A stretch of DNA of 64,000 nucleotides, from NCBI RefSeq assembly GCF_937952055.1, contig NZ_CALFYO010000002.1:62001-126000 (forward strand), read 5' to 3'. Under the pieces are notes generated by a model. The model was not told where the DNA came from. It saw nothing but the letters and a program-made list of their open reading frames with translations, and made no database searches. Positions 17,367-24,645 of this stretch are shown piece after piece. The first letter of the stretch is position 1. Each line of letters opens with the position of its first letter. The position numbers and the translations under genes were made by a program. This DNA comes from an uncultured Piscinibacter sp. Lineage in GTDB: Bacteria > Pseudomonadota > Gammaproteobacteria > Burkholderiales > Burkholderiaceae_C.

Positions 17367-18227
17367 TCAGCGTTCGCGCTCCTCGCCGCGCAGCACTTTC
17401 GCCCACACAACCTTGCGCCCTTCCTCAGGACCCGCCTTGCGCGGCCGACCGGCCGAACCCCAGTGGCCGCCGGCGCTGCGTCCGATGGGGTCCCAGCCCG
17501 CGGCGTAGAGACTGGCCCCGCCTTCGCCTTCCGCCGTGTAGGTCACGAGGCGCCGATAGCCCATCGCGGAAGCCGCCTTGGCGATCGCGCCGAGCAGCTT
17601 GGTGCAGCCGTTGGTCACCGAGGGATCGACAGCCACCCGTCGAACCTCGGCCGTCAGGCCATCGTCCAGGTGTCGTGCCACCGGCCGCGCGCACACGGCC
17701 ACACCATCCAGTTCCTGATCGGCAACACGGCGCAGGCCGACGGCGAACTTGTGTCCCTGGACCTTGCCCAGTCTTCGGTGCAGCCGCTCCACCACCAGGT
17801 TCGCCTCCCGAAGTCCGACCGGGACGACCTCATGCTCGAAGCGCGGCCGGGGTGCGACCGCCCGCCTGATCGCGGCGACGGGGTAAAACTCCGCGCTGCC
17901 CGGATGCCGCACGAGCTCGACGCGCACATCGCCGCTCGGATGGATCCAGTTGACACGACCCGGCCCCACACCGTCGACGATCACGTCGTCGTGCAGCCGG
18001 CACAGGCCCTGAGGGTGGTCCGACAGAGGCGGGGTCTCGTCGATGGCATCGCGTGCGGCCACGGCGTCGCTGAACCGGGTGAACACCGTCGCCGGCAAAT
18101 GCAGGCCCGCCGCGGCACCAGACATCGAGTTGCGAACCAGCCAGAACAGCCGCGACGAGATCGAAGCGATGTCCACCAGCGGTTCGGGAACGGCGCCGGC
18201 TCTCGGCGCCAGGGTGGTCGAGTTCAT
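17367..18227 (-). CDS. XF1762-family protein (GNAT-like)
   Basis: 286 aa. The C-terminal 170 residues match the XF1762 family of phages and elements: VAVCARPVARHLDDGLTAEV, then CTKLLGAIAKAASAMGYRRL, VTYTAEGEGGASLYAAGW and a basic tail with SAGGHWGSAGRPRK. The order fits a GNAT acyltransferase core with a final aromatic/basic clamp, but the substrate is unknown. The N-terminal 110 residues are extra and not recognised. The ATG overlaps the stop of the upstream PP-loop gene (ATGA), so the two products are made together. The link to the DndC-like and TGT-like genes suggests acylation or decoration of a modified base, which is inference. Confidence 0.8.
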   Translation of the reverse strand: MNSTTLAPRAGAVPEPLVDIASISSRLFWLVRNSMSGAAAGLHLPATVFTRFSDAVAARDAIDETPPLSDHPQGLCRLHDDVIVDGVGPGRVNWIHPSGDVRVELVRHPGSAEFYPVAAIRRAVAPRPRFEHEVVPVGLREANLVVERLHRRLGKVQGHKFAVGLRRVADQELDGVAVCARPVARHLDDGLTAEVRRVAVDPSVTNGCTKLLGAIAKAASAMGYRRLVTYTAEGEGGASLYAAGWDPIGRSAGGHWGSAGRPRKAGPEEGRKVVWAKVLRGEERER

Positions 18228-19426
18228 GTTTGCAATCCTTCTTCGGTGTGCAGCGGCAAGTCGTTGGCCACCGCCTTCGCCCTGGCCAGCGTCATCAGTT
18301 CGCGGTAGCGCACCAGCACTGCGTCCCGGTCGGTGTGATGCACCTGCAGGCCGACCGCCTGCGCGACATCGCGACGGACCCCGGCGATCAGTGCCGCTTC
18401 GCCCGGTGTGGGCAGGACCGTGGGCCAGCCCTTCACGAAGAGCAGGTGGTCCGGCAGCCTGGCCTCGGCACTTATCCGCAACCGGGCACGCTCCTTGGCC
18501 TCCTGCAGCCGCGCGCGAAGACCCGCATCGAGCAGGTCCGGAGCCACGTCGCCGAGCCAACGGTGGCTCTGGAACGAGAAGGTGCTCGTGGCTTCCAGCG
18601 CCACCATCTCGCGGTAGATCGCATGGTTGTCGGCGCAGTTGCTCGACGCCCGAAGGTCATGCTCCGAGCCGAGCACGCAGAACGCGCACGAGACCCTCGT
18701 GCTGCCATAGAGCCGGTATGCCTCATGGAGTTCGTCGCCCCGGATGCGCACGTAGTCGTTGACGTCCCCGCGCCGCCAGCCCAGGAGGGGGTTCCAGGTG
18801 TGGCCCGCGCCGCGCTTGCGCGTCGTGCGCTCGTCCTGCTTCCAGGCCGGCATGCGCGCCCTCTTCGCGCTCTCTTCGCGCCGGATGCCCACGGCGGAGA
18901 CGACGTCACCCTCGGGAAAGCGGCGGCGCATCTCGCGGGCGATGACCTGGCTCTTGAGCTCGGCCGTGCAAAAGCGCTGCGCGGCGGTGCTCCACGGCAA
19001 GATCAGCTTCACGCACTCGAGGTTCGCGTAGCGCGCGACGTTGGCGGTCCAGCGCGACAGCCACCGATCCATCATGTCGCCCGCGTTGCGGCGCACGACG
19101 ATGAGTTCCACGCCGAGGCGCTGTGCCAGCCGTTCGCAGACAGGCAGGCTGTCCCTCCAGTCCACGCGGCCGAGGTCGGCGTGGATCAGGGAGCGCCGGC
19201 CCTGGTGACCGATGTCGTCGAGGTGCGCGCACACCCGATAGGCCAGCGCCTGCGAGTCACGCCCTCCGCTCACGCCTACGAACACCGGCGCCCCTGCAGC
19301 CAGGACATTCGCGACCTCGGATGGCACCTCGATCGAGAACCGTTCGACGTCCGCCATCAAGCCGAACAGGTCCGGCGGGCTCGCCGCGACGGCTTCGTCG
19401 TTGCAGTGGATCCTGATGATGTTCAC
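18224..19426 (-). CDS. Second PP-loop protein, PAPS reductase family
   Basis: 400 aa. SGGRDSQ (53-59) is an ATP-pyrophosphatase loop, followed by HADLGRVDW, RRNAGDMMDRW, FCTAELKS, VGIRREES and VSCAFCVLGS, the order seen in PAPS-reductase-type proteins of phages and islands. A CxxC (SCAFC) and an upstream FCTAE may bind metal. It differs clearly from the DndC-like protein at 15627-17297, so the block has two distinct PP-loop enzymes. The GTG start at 19426 follows a TTGAAC promoter by about 30 bases. Its last codon overlaps the XF1762 start. Confidence 0.8.
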   Translation of the reverse strand: MNIIRIHCNDEAVAASPPDLFGLMADVERFSIEVPSEVANVLAAGAPVFVGVSGGRDSQALAYRVCAHLDDIGHQGRRSLIHADLGRVDWRDSLPVCERLAQRLGVELIVVRRNAGDMMDRWLSRWTANVARYANLECVKLILPWSTAAQRFCTAELKSQVIAREMRRRFPEGDVVSAVGIRREESAKRARMPAWKQDERTTRKRGAGHTWNPLLGWRRGDVNDYVRIRGDELHEAYRLYGSTRVSCAFCVLGSEHDLRASSNCADNHAIYREMVALEATSTFSFQSHRWLGDVAPDLLDAGLRARLQEAKERARLRISAEARLPDHLLFVKGWPTVLPTPGEAALIAGVRRDVAQAVGLQVHHTDRDAVLVRYRELMTLARAKAVANDLPLHTEEGLQT

Positions 19427-19432
19427 GCACTC

Positions 19433-19460
19433 AGGCTACGAGGCACCTCCTCGTGTTCAA
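19433..19460 (-). promoter_or_regulatory. TTGAAC-type promoter of the PP-loop/XF1762 unit
   Basis: Minus-strand TTGAAC (19460-19455), 16-base spacer, TAGCCT (19438-19433). The -10 is very close to the GTG start, so the leader would be only a few bases. Confidence 0.4.
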
Positions 19461-20182
19461 GGGGCACAGCCACACGCCCCATGCCGGGAGCACGAGCCGG
19501 CAGACGTTGTCCGAAGTCCTCATCGCCGTCTGCCGATCCACCGTCGGAGCGCTCCGGCCCGTGTCATCAGGCACACGCTGGACACATGAACCTGCGCCAG
19601 CTTCAAGACCTCGCGAGACCCCTACCCAGGGCCACAACCGAGTGGCAAACTTGCAGAGCTTCCTGCTGGCGATCGTCGCTGGTACAGCCTTCAACGAGAG
19701 CCGTCAACGGCTGGACTTGGAGTCCTAGGTGCCCTGCACCCTGGCGTTAGCGGTCGTGACCCGCACTTGAATCGACCGTCTTCGGACGGCCATGCCGTGC
19801 AAGCGGCGAATCCCGGCGCGCGCAAGCGGCCGAACCAGTCCGTGCTGGTTGGCGTCGATCCCGGTCGGCGCGCCTCCTTGTCGATGTGCACATGACACAT
19901 CGGTCACGACGTCGGCTGCGCCAGCCCCGCAGGCTTTTTGCCTTCGTGCGTCTTCATCGCTTCGCGTGGCGCCGCGAAGTCCTCTGATCATCCGGCCTGC
20001 TGGATGACCTCGGCTGGGCACACCCGTGTGCCTGGCCCGAATCCCTGGGACGCAAGTCCTGAAGTGTGCGAAAGACCCATCGCTTCGGCGTGGGTCTCTT
20101 CGCCTGTCCATGGGCGCGCGATGGCGTCGCCTTCAACCCGAATGGGGAACGTTGCTTCTCCATCCGGGGGACGTGTCGTTCC
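19461..20182. other. Long non-coding stretch with structured DNA
   Basis: No gene is supported between the PP-loop gene and the small gene at 20213. It contains the first 31-base repeat, short hairpins before it (AGCCGT-CA-ACGGCT and GGACT-TGG-AGTCC), and a strong stem further on around 20070-20097 (AGACCCATCGC, loop TTCG, GCGTGGGTCT). The density of stems suggests a structured leader or small RNA on the plus strand, but I cannot fold it here. Confidence 0.45.
19743..19773 (+). repeat. Dispersed 31-base repeat, copy A
   Basis: Shares GCGGTCGTGACCCGCAC with copies at 33245-33275 and 58626-58656; copy A and copy C agree at 29 of 31 positions. The core GGTC-GT-GACC is a dyad. It is followed at once by a hairpin CCGTC-TTCG-GACGG (19776-19789). 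It could be an operator, a ParB-type site or part of an RNA. Confidence 0.7.
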
Positions 20183-20205
20183 CCTTTTGCATTTGTGCAA
20201 AGGAG
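20167..20205 (+). promoter_or_regulatory. Competing hairpins over a ribosome-binding site
   Basis: CCTTTTGCA pairs with TGCAAAGG (20183-20203), covering the AAAGGAG ahead of the ATG at 20213. An alternative upstream stem GGGGA/TCCCC (from 20167) uses the same two C bases at 20183-20184. The two stems are mutually exclusive, a layout that could switch translation. What would control it is unknown. Confidence 0.4.
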
Positions 20206-20212
20206 AACGACC

Positions 20213-20380
20213 ATGTCGAAGTCCACGGCTCACACCGTGTGCCGCCTTTGTGGCGGTAGTGGCCTGCCGCAACACCCCGTTGTGGTGGCCAGGAAGCCTC
20301 CGGCCCTGTGCACCGCGTTCGTCCGCCCGTCGGCCGACGTGGTCGTCCCGATGCCCCAACCGCTGCCGCTGGCTGCGTGA
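20213..20380 (+). CDS. Small unrecognised protein with CxxC
   Basis: 55 aa beginning MSKSTAHTVCRLCGGSGLPQ. The CRLCGGSG element resembles a half zinc finger; the rest is hydrophobic and proline-rich. It has a strong AAGGAG site and is followed seven bases later by the next small gene. No family recognised. The good ribosome-binding site and the hairpin that covers it make it a credible gene. Confidence 0.5.
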   Translation: MSKSTAHTVCRLCGGSGLPQHPVVVARKPPALCTAFVRPSADVVVPMPQPLPLAA

Positions 20381-20387
20381 GGAGCAC

Positions 20388-20603
20388 ATGGACAAGCACC
20401 TGTGGCTCAGCCTGCTGCGTCTTGTCGACGAGGGCAGCGCTGAAGAGCTTCAGGCGAAGAAGGAAGAACTCCTTCAGAGCCTGGAGCGGCTGCGGATCAC
20501 TCGCGGCCCTGTCCGCAGCGATGTCCTGCGGGTCGTGCGCCTGATCGACGAGGAACTCGTGTCCCGTCTTCATCTGGAGCAACGGCGCAAAGGACGTCGT
20601 TAG
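20388..20603 (+). CDS. Small helical unrecognised protein
   Basis: 71 aa, MDKHLWLSLLRLVDEGS then a highly charged helical run (EELQAKKEELLQSLERL) likely to form a coiled coil, and a basic C-terminus. GAGGAG precedes the ATG. It follows the 55-aa gene directly and is probably co-translated. Function unknown; size and charge fit a small DNA- or protein-binding regulator. Confidence 0.6.
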   Translation: MDKHLWLSLLRLVDEGSAEELQAKKEELLQSLERLRITRGPVRSDVLRVVRLIDEELVSRLHLEQRRKGRR

Positions 20604-20733
20604 CGGAAGGTTCGAGGCGCCTCGCGAGAGCCTGCTTGTCGGGACGATCGAACACGATCGCCCACATGTAGGCCCGCTCGAGCGCTTCGCGCCCGCCATC
20701 GATGACTTCAAGAGTCTGGCCTGAACGATCCAT
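20497..20733 (-). CDS. Possible small antisense-overlapping gene
   Basis: A 78-aa frame beginning MDRSGQTLEVIDGGREALER, whose first 45 residues look protein-like (AYMWAIVFDRPDKQALARRLEP). Its 3' half overlaps the plus-strand gene at 20388-20603 by 107 bases and becomes shadow-like there. Either it is a real short gene whose coding part ends by overlap, or chance. Kept at low confidence. Confidence 0.3.
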   Translation of the reverse strand: MDRSGQTLEVIDGGREALERAYMWAIVFDRPDKQALARRLEPSANDVLCAVAPDEDGTRVPRRSGARPAGHRCGQGRE

Positions 20734-20843
20734 CGTGATGGCTTCCTGTGAACACCGGCTTGCCGGCGAGTTCATGCTACCCCACGGGGACGCTTCGTCC
20801 CCTGCGGCCGGGTCGTCTCCGTGGACATCCAACGGAGCGAACC

Positions 20844-21398
20844 ATGCATCAGCAATTGCCCAGCATCGGCCCCATCCACGGTCAGCTCGCCGCCCCGGTT
20901 CCACCGGATCGTCACGAGTTGGCCGAGGAGATGGCCTGGGTGCACCTGTACCGCGCCGTGCGCCAGCCTCCGGGCGCCGCGGAAGTGGTCAAGTACCTCA
21001 ACAGCAACCCTGAAGCCAGGAGCCGCCACGAGGCGCTTTACCTGATCGCCTGCGAGACCTTGCATGCCAAGGCCCTGGCTGACGAACAGAGCGAGCGCAC
21101 CGTGGCCGCGGTCCGCGCGATCTTCGTGACCGCGCCCATCAGCGTCCTGCAGTTGGCGACGGCCCTCGTCGTCGCCATTCCCAGGATCTTCTCCGGCAAG
21201 TCCACCGTCGACCCGAAGGCCTCCAGGCCCAAGACCGGCGCCTCGCGTGCCAAGGCACGCGTGGACGTGCTCGCGAAGCATCCGGAGGTCGCCGAGGTGA
21301 TCACCGGGTTCGCCGCATCGCCGAGCACGGCGCCTGCGACTCCGGAAGCGCCGGCTGCCGCCGAGGCTCCCGCCTCACGCGGCGGCCAGGCAGCGTGA
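20844..21398 (+). CDS. Unrecognised protein with one hydrophobic helix
   Basis: 184 aa. An N-terminal polar helical region (ELAEEMAWVHLYRAVRQPPG) precedes a hydrophobic stretch around residues 95-118 (VTAPISVLQLATALVVAIP), possibly membrane-associated. The C-terminus is rich in Ala, Pro and Ser. The start has CGGAGCG upstream. It converges with the small minus-strand gene at 21375-21590, with a 24-base overlap at the ends. No family recognised. Confidence 0.6.
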   Translation: MHQQLPSIGPIHGQLAAPVPPDRHELAEEMAWVHLYRAVRQPPGAAEVVKYLNSNPEARSRHEALYLIACETLHAKALADEQSERTVAAVRAIFVTAPISVLQLATALVVAIPRIFSGKSTVDPKASRPKTGASRAKARVDVLAKHPEVAEVITGFAASPSTAPATPEAPAAAEAPASRGGQAA

Positions 21399-21590
21399 CA
21401 CCTCGTTGTCGATGAGCCACGCCAGGATCTCGTACTCACGGGACTCCTCGGCGTAGTAGGCCTTGCACTGCACAACGTACAGCGCCAGGCCGTCGAGCGT
21501 TCGAACGCCATCCACCGGGAAACCGGTGATGCGTTCGAGCCGTTCGGCCTCCTTGCGGGTCAGCCTGATCGCGTTGCCCAACCTCAACAT
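21375..21590 (-). CDS. Small unrecognised protein with an HTH-like start
   Basis: 71 aa: MLRLGNAIRLTRKEAERLERITG then GLALYVVQCKAYYAEESREYEILAWLIDNEV. The N-terminal part could be a short helix-turn-helix, but this is not certain. Preceded by AGAGGACGAAG, a usable ribosome-binding site. It is isolated, between two convergent or divergent plus-strand genes. Function unknown. Confidence 0.5.
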   Translation of the reverse strand: MLRLGNAIRLTRKEAERLERITGFPVDGVRTLDGLALYVVQCKAYYAEESREYEILAWLIDNEVSRCLAAA

Positions 21591-21685
21591 CTTCGTCCTC
21601 TCGCGAACCTGCCACCGTGTCTAGCACGCGAAGTGCCGCCGTCAAGGGTCTCGTGGGGGCGCATCCCTAAGGACTGTCCAAGACG

Positions 21686-21946
21686 ATGAACGTCGAAGCC
21701 CTTCAGATCATCGAACTCGACGCCGCTCGGGCGCCGGCACCGATGGTCGACCACTACATCCAGCTCGTGCGCAACAGCCTCGCGGAGTGCACGGCCGACA
21801 CGGCCGAGTACGCGAACGCGCTGCTGCTCAAGCTCGAGCATCTGGCAAGCCACCAGCGCGTGCATGCCATCGATTCGAGCCAGACCCAGGTCTACCTGGC
21901 GCCCTGGCTCACCATCCCTTCGCCGTCCCTGCGGGACGCGGCCTGA
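21686..21946 (+). CDS. Small unrecognised protein
   Basis: 86 aa, mostly helical (MVDHYIQLVRNSLAECTADT, YANALLLKLEHLASHQRVH). No recognisable motif. It is followed ten bases later by a strong hairpin that probably ends its transcript, which supports it being a real, separately transcribed gene. The ribosome-binding site is weak. Confidence 0.5.
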   Translation: MNVEALQIIELDAARAPAPMVDHYIQLVRNSLAECTADTAEYANALLLKLEHLASHQRVHAIDSSQTQVYLAPWLTIPSPSLRDAA

Positions 21947-21956
21947 TCGTCCACCT

Positions 21957-21992
21957 GTGGGCCGTTCGATGCCTCGTGCATCGAACGCCCAC
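21957..21992 (+). terminator. Strong hairpin after the 21686-21946 gene
   Basis: GTGGG-CGTTCGATGC, loop CTCGT, GCATCGAACG-CCCAC: a 15-pair stem with one bulged C. No U-run follows, so it may act with Rho or as an RNA-stability element. Confidence 0.55.
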
Positions 21993-22185
21993 CGGCGGTC
22001 TCAGCGTCGAGGCGGGGTGAGCGCCTCGATCCCGAACTCCGTGCGACCGGCACGGATGCGACCTCCCCAAGGCCGCGCATCGAGCAGGTGCCAACACGCC
22101 TGCGACTTCATCAACCCGAGCGGGGCACCCTACCCTCGGTCGGGGTGACGGCGCCTTCCTCGCACAACAAGAAGGGACCCGTCGT

Positions 22186-22503
22186 ATGGCAACTCGCAAG
22201 ACGAAACACCCGCCCAAGGGCGAGCGGCGTCGCCGCCTGACCATGTTCTTCAACAAGGACGCACGCAAGTCCGCGGCGGACGCGTTGAAGAAGGCGTCGT
22301 GGCTGCTCGCTGCAGCCAATGCGTACCTTGGCTTCGCCAAGGAATCGGTGGCCTACCTGGCCGTCGTCATCGTCGGCTGGTTGGTCGCGCAGACCCTGGC
22401 CGTCGTCCTCCTCAGCCTCGAGGAGGAACAGGGCTCGCAAGAGCCTGAGGAGCAGGGACATGCAAGACCTCCTGGCATCGTTGGCAAGCGCGCTCAACTA
22501 TGA
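22186..22503 (+). CDS. Small membrane protein
   Basis: 105 aa. A very basic N-terminus (TRKTKHPPKGERRRR) is followed by a helix and a single clear transmembrane segment about residues 63-86 (VAYLAVVIVGWLVAQTLAVVLL), then an acidic tail. AAGAAGGGA lies upstream. Its 3' end overlaps the next gene by 44 bases in another frame. Such small basic membrane proteins are common in conjugative elements; the role is not known. Confidence 0.6.
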   Translation: MATRKTKHPPKGERRRRLTMFFNKDARKSAADALKKASWLLAAANAYLGFAKESVAYLAVVIVGWLVAQTLAVVLLSLEEEQGSQEPEEQGHARPPGIVGKRAQL

Positions 22504-22648
22504 CCCCGTCCTGGCCACCTACGCGCTCGCGTGGGTGGTCCTCGACCTGTGGGGAGCCGCTGCCCTGGCCCTCGCGTATCGCAGCCGCATGCATGAGCGG
22601 GCCGGCCAACTCCACCCGAGGCCGCACAGTCTGTTCCCGCACCGGTAA
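22460..22648 (+). CDS. Small membrane protein overlapping the previous gene
   Basis: 62 aa, MQDLLASLASALNYDPVLATY then a hydrophobic segment (ALAWVVLDLWGAAALALAY) and a basic tail. The ATG has GGAGCAGGG upstream, within the end of the preceding gene, so the two are likely co-translated membrane partners. No family recognised. Confidence 0.5.
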   Translation: MQDLLASLASALNYDPVLATYALAWVVLDLWGAAALALAYRSRMHERAGQLHPRPHSLFPHR

Positions 22649-22672
22649 CGCCGCCGTTCGGCGCACCCCGAC

Positions 22673-22705
22673 ATGCCCTGCACGATCACCCGATCTGCAG
22701 GGCAT
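22673..22705. terminator. Bidirectional hairpin between convergent genes
   Basis: ATGCCCTGCA (22673-22682) and TGCAGGGCAT (22696-22705) form a perfect 10-pair stem between the ends of a plus-strand and a minus-strand gene, the expected place for a shared terminator. Confidence 0.55.
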
Positions 22706-22724
22706 CGTCGTCTCTGCAGGTCCC

Positions 22725-22949
22725 TCAGCGCCAGTGGCGGACGAAGGGCCGCACCCGCCAGCTGATGCCGTCCGGACTGCTCGCCTCGGCCAGCAACGTC
22801 CGGCAGGCGCCCAGCTTGACGAACCGGCCTTGGCTGTCGAACTGAAAGCCCATGAGTTGGAGCGCCTGTCTTGAGTAGCGCTCGCGCTGCATGGCGTAGG
22901 CCGTCGGGGCACGCCGCCGCCTTGGCCAGTGATCCAGTTGCAGGCTCAT
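22725..22949 (-). CDS. Small unrecognised basic protein
   Basis: 74 aa, basic and tryptophan-bearing: QLDHWPRRRRAPTAYAMQRE, then FQFDSQGRFVKLGACRTLLA and ISWRVRPFVRHW. It starts 17 bases after the nuclease gene stop and is the last gene of that minus-strand run, followed by the hairpin at 22673-22705. No family recognised. Confidence 0.5.
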   Translation of the reverse strand: MSLQLDHWPRRRRAPTAYAMQRERYSRQALQLMGFQFDSQGRFVKLGACRTLLAEASSPDGISWRVRPFVRHWR

Positions 22950-22965
22950 CGCTTCTCGCTGTGCA

Positions 22966-23529
22966 TCACTGCAGCGCTTCGCCGTCCCGCTTCATCCGGC
23001 GCCACTCCCACGGCGGCACCGGTGTCGCGTCAGCCCACAGTCCGAGGCGGGCTTCGCGCGCGTCGGCCTCTAGGCGGAGCAACTGCGGGTCCTTGCTGTA
23101 CGCCCGATAGACCCAGGCCATGCCGCGCCGAACCTGTTCTTCGCTGACGTCCAGGCCGTCCACGGTCATCGTGACGATGGGCCGCCCGTTGCGGTCGACC
23201 TCGCGCCACTCGATGTGGACCTGCTTCTTCCAGACGAGCTGACGAAGCGACTGCTCGGCTCGCTGCCCCCAGGCCTGTCGATGTTCCGGTGCGTCGATCC
23301 TGGCCAGCCGCAACCGCAGCGGCCGGCCTTCGATGACCGCCGTCGCCGTGTCGCCGTCCGACACCGCCGTGATCACGACGTCGGCCGCGTGGCCGAGCTG
23401 GGCGGCCCTGGCTTCCACACCGGTCAAGGTCTCTCCGGGCCCTTGCGCCTGGGCTGCCACCTGCAGCGCGGCACAGGCGAGCACCGCGGCCACCGCCCTC
23501 GTCCCCGACCCCTTTGACAACACCTTCAC
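22966..23529 (-). CDS. Secreted thermonuclease-like nuclease (SNase fold)
   Basis: 187 aa. A signal sequence (KVLSKGSGTRAVAAVLACAA, cleavage near AQA) is followed by an SNase domain: ITAVSDGDTATAVIEG, RLARIDAPEHRQAWGQRAEQ with the catalytic Arg/Asp/Glu cluster, and a second basic part (RNGRPIVTMTVDG ... VRRGMAWVYRAY). These match the micrococcal-nuclease family, which cleaves nucleic acids outside the cytoplasm. The GTG at 23529 has GGGGAGC upstream. Such nucleases are frequent in conjugative elements, perhaps clearing DNA or helping entry exclusion. It lies in a run of small minus-strand genes. Confidence 0.75.
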   Translation of the reverse strand: MKVLSKGSGTRAVAAVLACAALQVAAQAQGPGETLTGVEARAAQLGHAADVVITAVSDGDTATAVIEGRPLRLRLARIDAPEHRQAWGQRAEQSLRQLVWKKQVHIEWREVDRNGRPIVTMTVDGLDVSEEQVRRGMAWVYRAYSKDPQLLRLEADAREARLGLWADATPVPPWEWRRMKRDGEALQ

Positions 23530-23539
23530 CGCTGCTCCC

Positions 23540-23767
23540 CTACTTGCGCCGGCGGCCCTTGGCGCGTTCCACCCGCTGCAACTGGAGCCGCTGCCGCACC
23601 GCGGCCGTGTAGCACCATGCCACATCAAGCGTCTCGGTACTTCGCAGCCCCTTGGCCCGCAGTTCGATCACTCCGCCGACCACGGTCACGATCACCGCGC
23701 GCGGGCCCTTGTCTCGCACCACCGCGCTGGTCTCGCGCGTCACGGGCCGAAGCGACTTGGTCACCAT
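23540..23767 (-). CDS. Small basic unrecognised protein
   Basis: 75 aa, lysine/arginine-rich at both ends (VTKSLRPVTRETSAVVRDKG and VERAKGRRRK) with a beta-prone centre (AVIVTVVGGVIELRAKGL). It starts directly after a possible TTGAAC promoter and precedes the nuclease gene by 10 bases. No family recognised; size and charge suggest nucleic-acid binding. Confidence 0.5.
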   Translation of the reverse strand: MVTKSLRPVTRETSAVVRDKGPRAVIVTVVGGVIELRAKGLRSTETLDVAWCYTAAVRQRLQLQRVERAKGRRRK

Positions 23768-23828
23768 GGTGCACCCGCAGTCGTCTTGAGGATTCCGGCG
23801 TTCAACGTCGTGTTCTCCTTGCCTGTGG

Positions 23829-24122
23829 TCAGGATCGCATCGCGTGCTGCGCCTTCAACCCCTGCCCGCCGGACGGCATCCTTCGCAGATCTGCCGCGAG
23901 GTACGCATCCGGCATGTCATCCGCATTGGCCTCCAGATGCCCGGGGCAACACCGGTCCCGGGCTGCGAGCTGCGCGAGCACGGGCAGCAGCATTCCCAGC
24001 GCGCTGGACAGTGGCTGTGCGTCTTGCTCGGCGAGCCAGCCGCATCCTTCGACCGCCGGCAGGATGGAGCCGCCTTGCCGCGACCAGCGCACGCACGTCT
24101 CGCACTGACCTTGCCGGCTCAT
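23829..24122 (-). CDS. Small cysteine-containing unrecognised protein
   Basis: 97 aa with a cysteine pattern (SRQGQCETCVRWSRQGG, GCGWLAEQ, RDRCCPGH) that could bind a metal. Its ATG overlaps the stop of the gene before it by four bases (ATGA), so the two are coupled. No family recognised. Confidence 0.55.
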   Translation of the reverse strand: MSRQGQCETCVRWSRQGGSILPAVEGCGWLAEQDAQPLSSALGMLLPVLAQLAARDRCCPGHLEANADDMPDAYLAADLRRMPSGGQGLKAQHAMRS

Positions 24123-24586
24123 CCCTCGACCCCCGCCCACTCGCCCTTGCCCACCGCCTCGGCCCGCTGAAGCATCGCGTGCCCCATCGCGCCGGTCGCC
24201 GCAATGAACGCTTCGCGACTGCGATGCCGAACACCGCGATCCGCGCCGCATAGCGGTCGATGCGACAGGCCGCATCCATCACCAAGACCGCACACGAGAT
24301 CGAACGCCCCCGATCCGTCCAGCTCGACGATCTGCGTGTCAGCCAACGCGATGCCGAAGCCGCCGATCAGGTAGCGATGTGCGGCCGGCGCCAGCTGGTC
24401 GACGGCGTTGGTCACGCTGGCACCCGGGTTGCGGCCCCAGCGCTCCATGTCCACCAGCAGCAGCCTCGCCCGACCGGCCCGCTCGAGCACACCGGCCACC
24501 GCCAGCACACCGTCCTGCTGTCGAACGGGTGGCACATTGGGACTGGCGCAGAACAGGCGGAGGTGGCGGATCAGTGCTTGCGACAT
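24119..24586 (-). CDS. Unrecognised protein, first of a coupled pair
   Basis: 155 aa. It reads as a compact alpha/beta protein (RLLLVDMERWGRNPGASVTN, YLIGGFGIALADTQIVELDG) with a glycine- and cysteine-rich middle (CGLGDGCGLSHRPLCG). No family I recognise. It is preceded by a TTGAAG promoter with a good GATGAT -10, and its stop overlaps the next start. Confidence 0.55.
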   Translation of the reverse strand: MSQALIRHLRLFCASPNVPPVRQQDGVLAVAGVLERAGRARLLLVDMERWGRNPGASVTNAVDQLAPAAHRYLIGGFGIALADTQIVELDGSGAFDLVCGLGDGCGLSHRPLCGADRGVRHRSREAFIAATGAMGHAMLQRAEAVGKGEWAGVEG

Positions 24587-24613
24587 CGACGGTCCTTCGG
24601 GGTCTCGAAGACC

Positions 24614-24641
24614 ATCATCCGAGCCACGCAAGACGCTTCAA
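24614..24641 (-). promoter_or_regulatory. TTGAAG-type promoter before the 24.1 kb pair
   Basis: Minus-strand TTGAAG (24641-24636), 16-base spacer, GATGAT (24619-24614), 28 bases before the start at 24586. It lies just at the stop of the upstream helicase gene. Confidence 0.5.
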
Positions 24642-24645
24642 GGGA

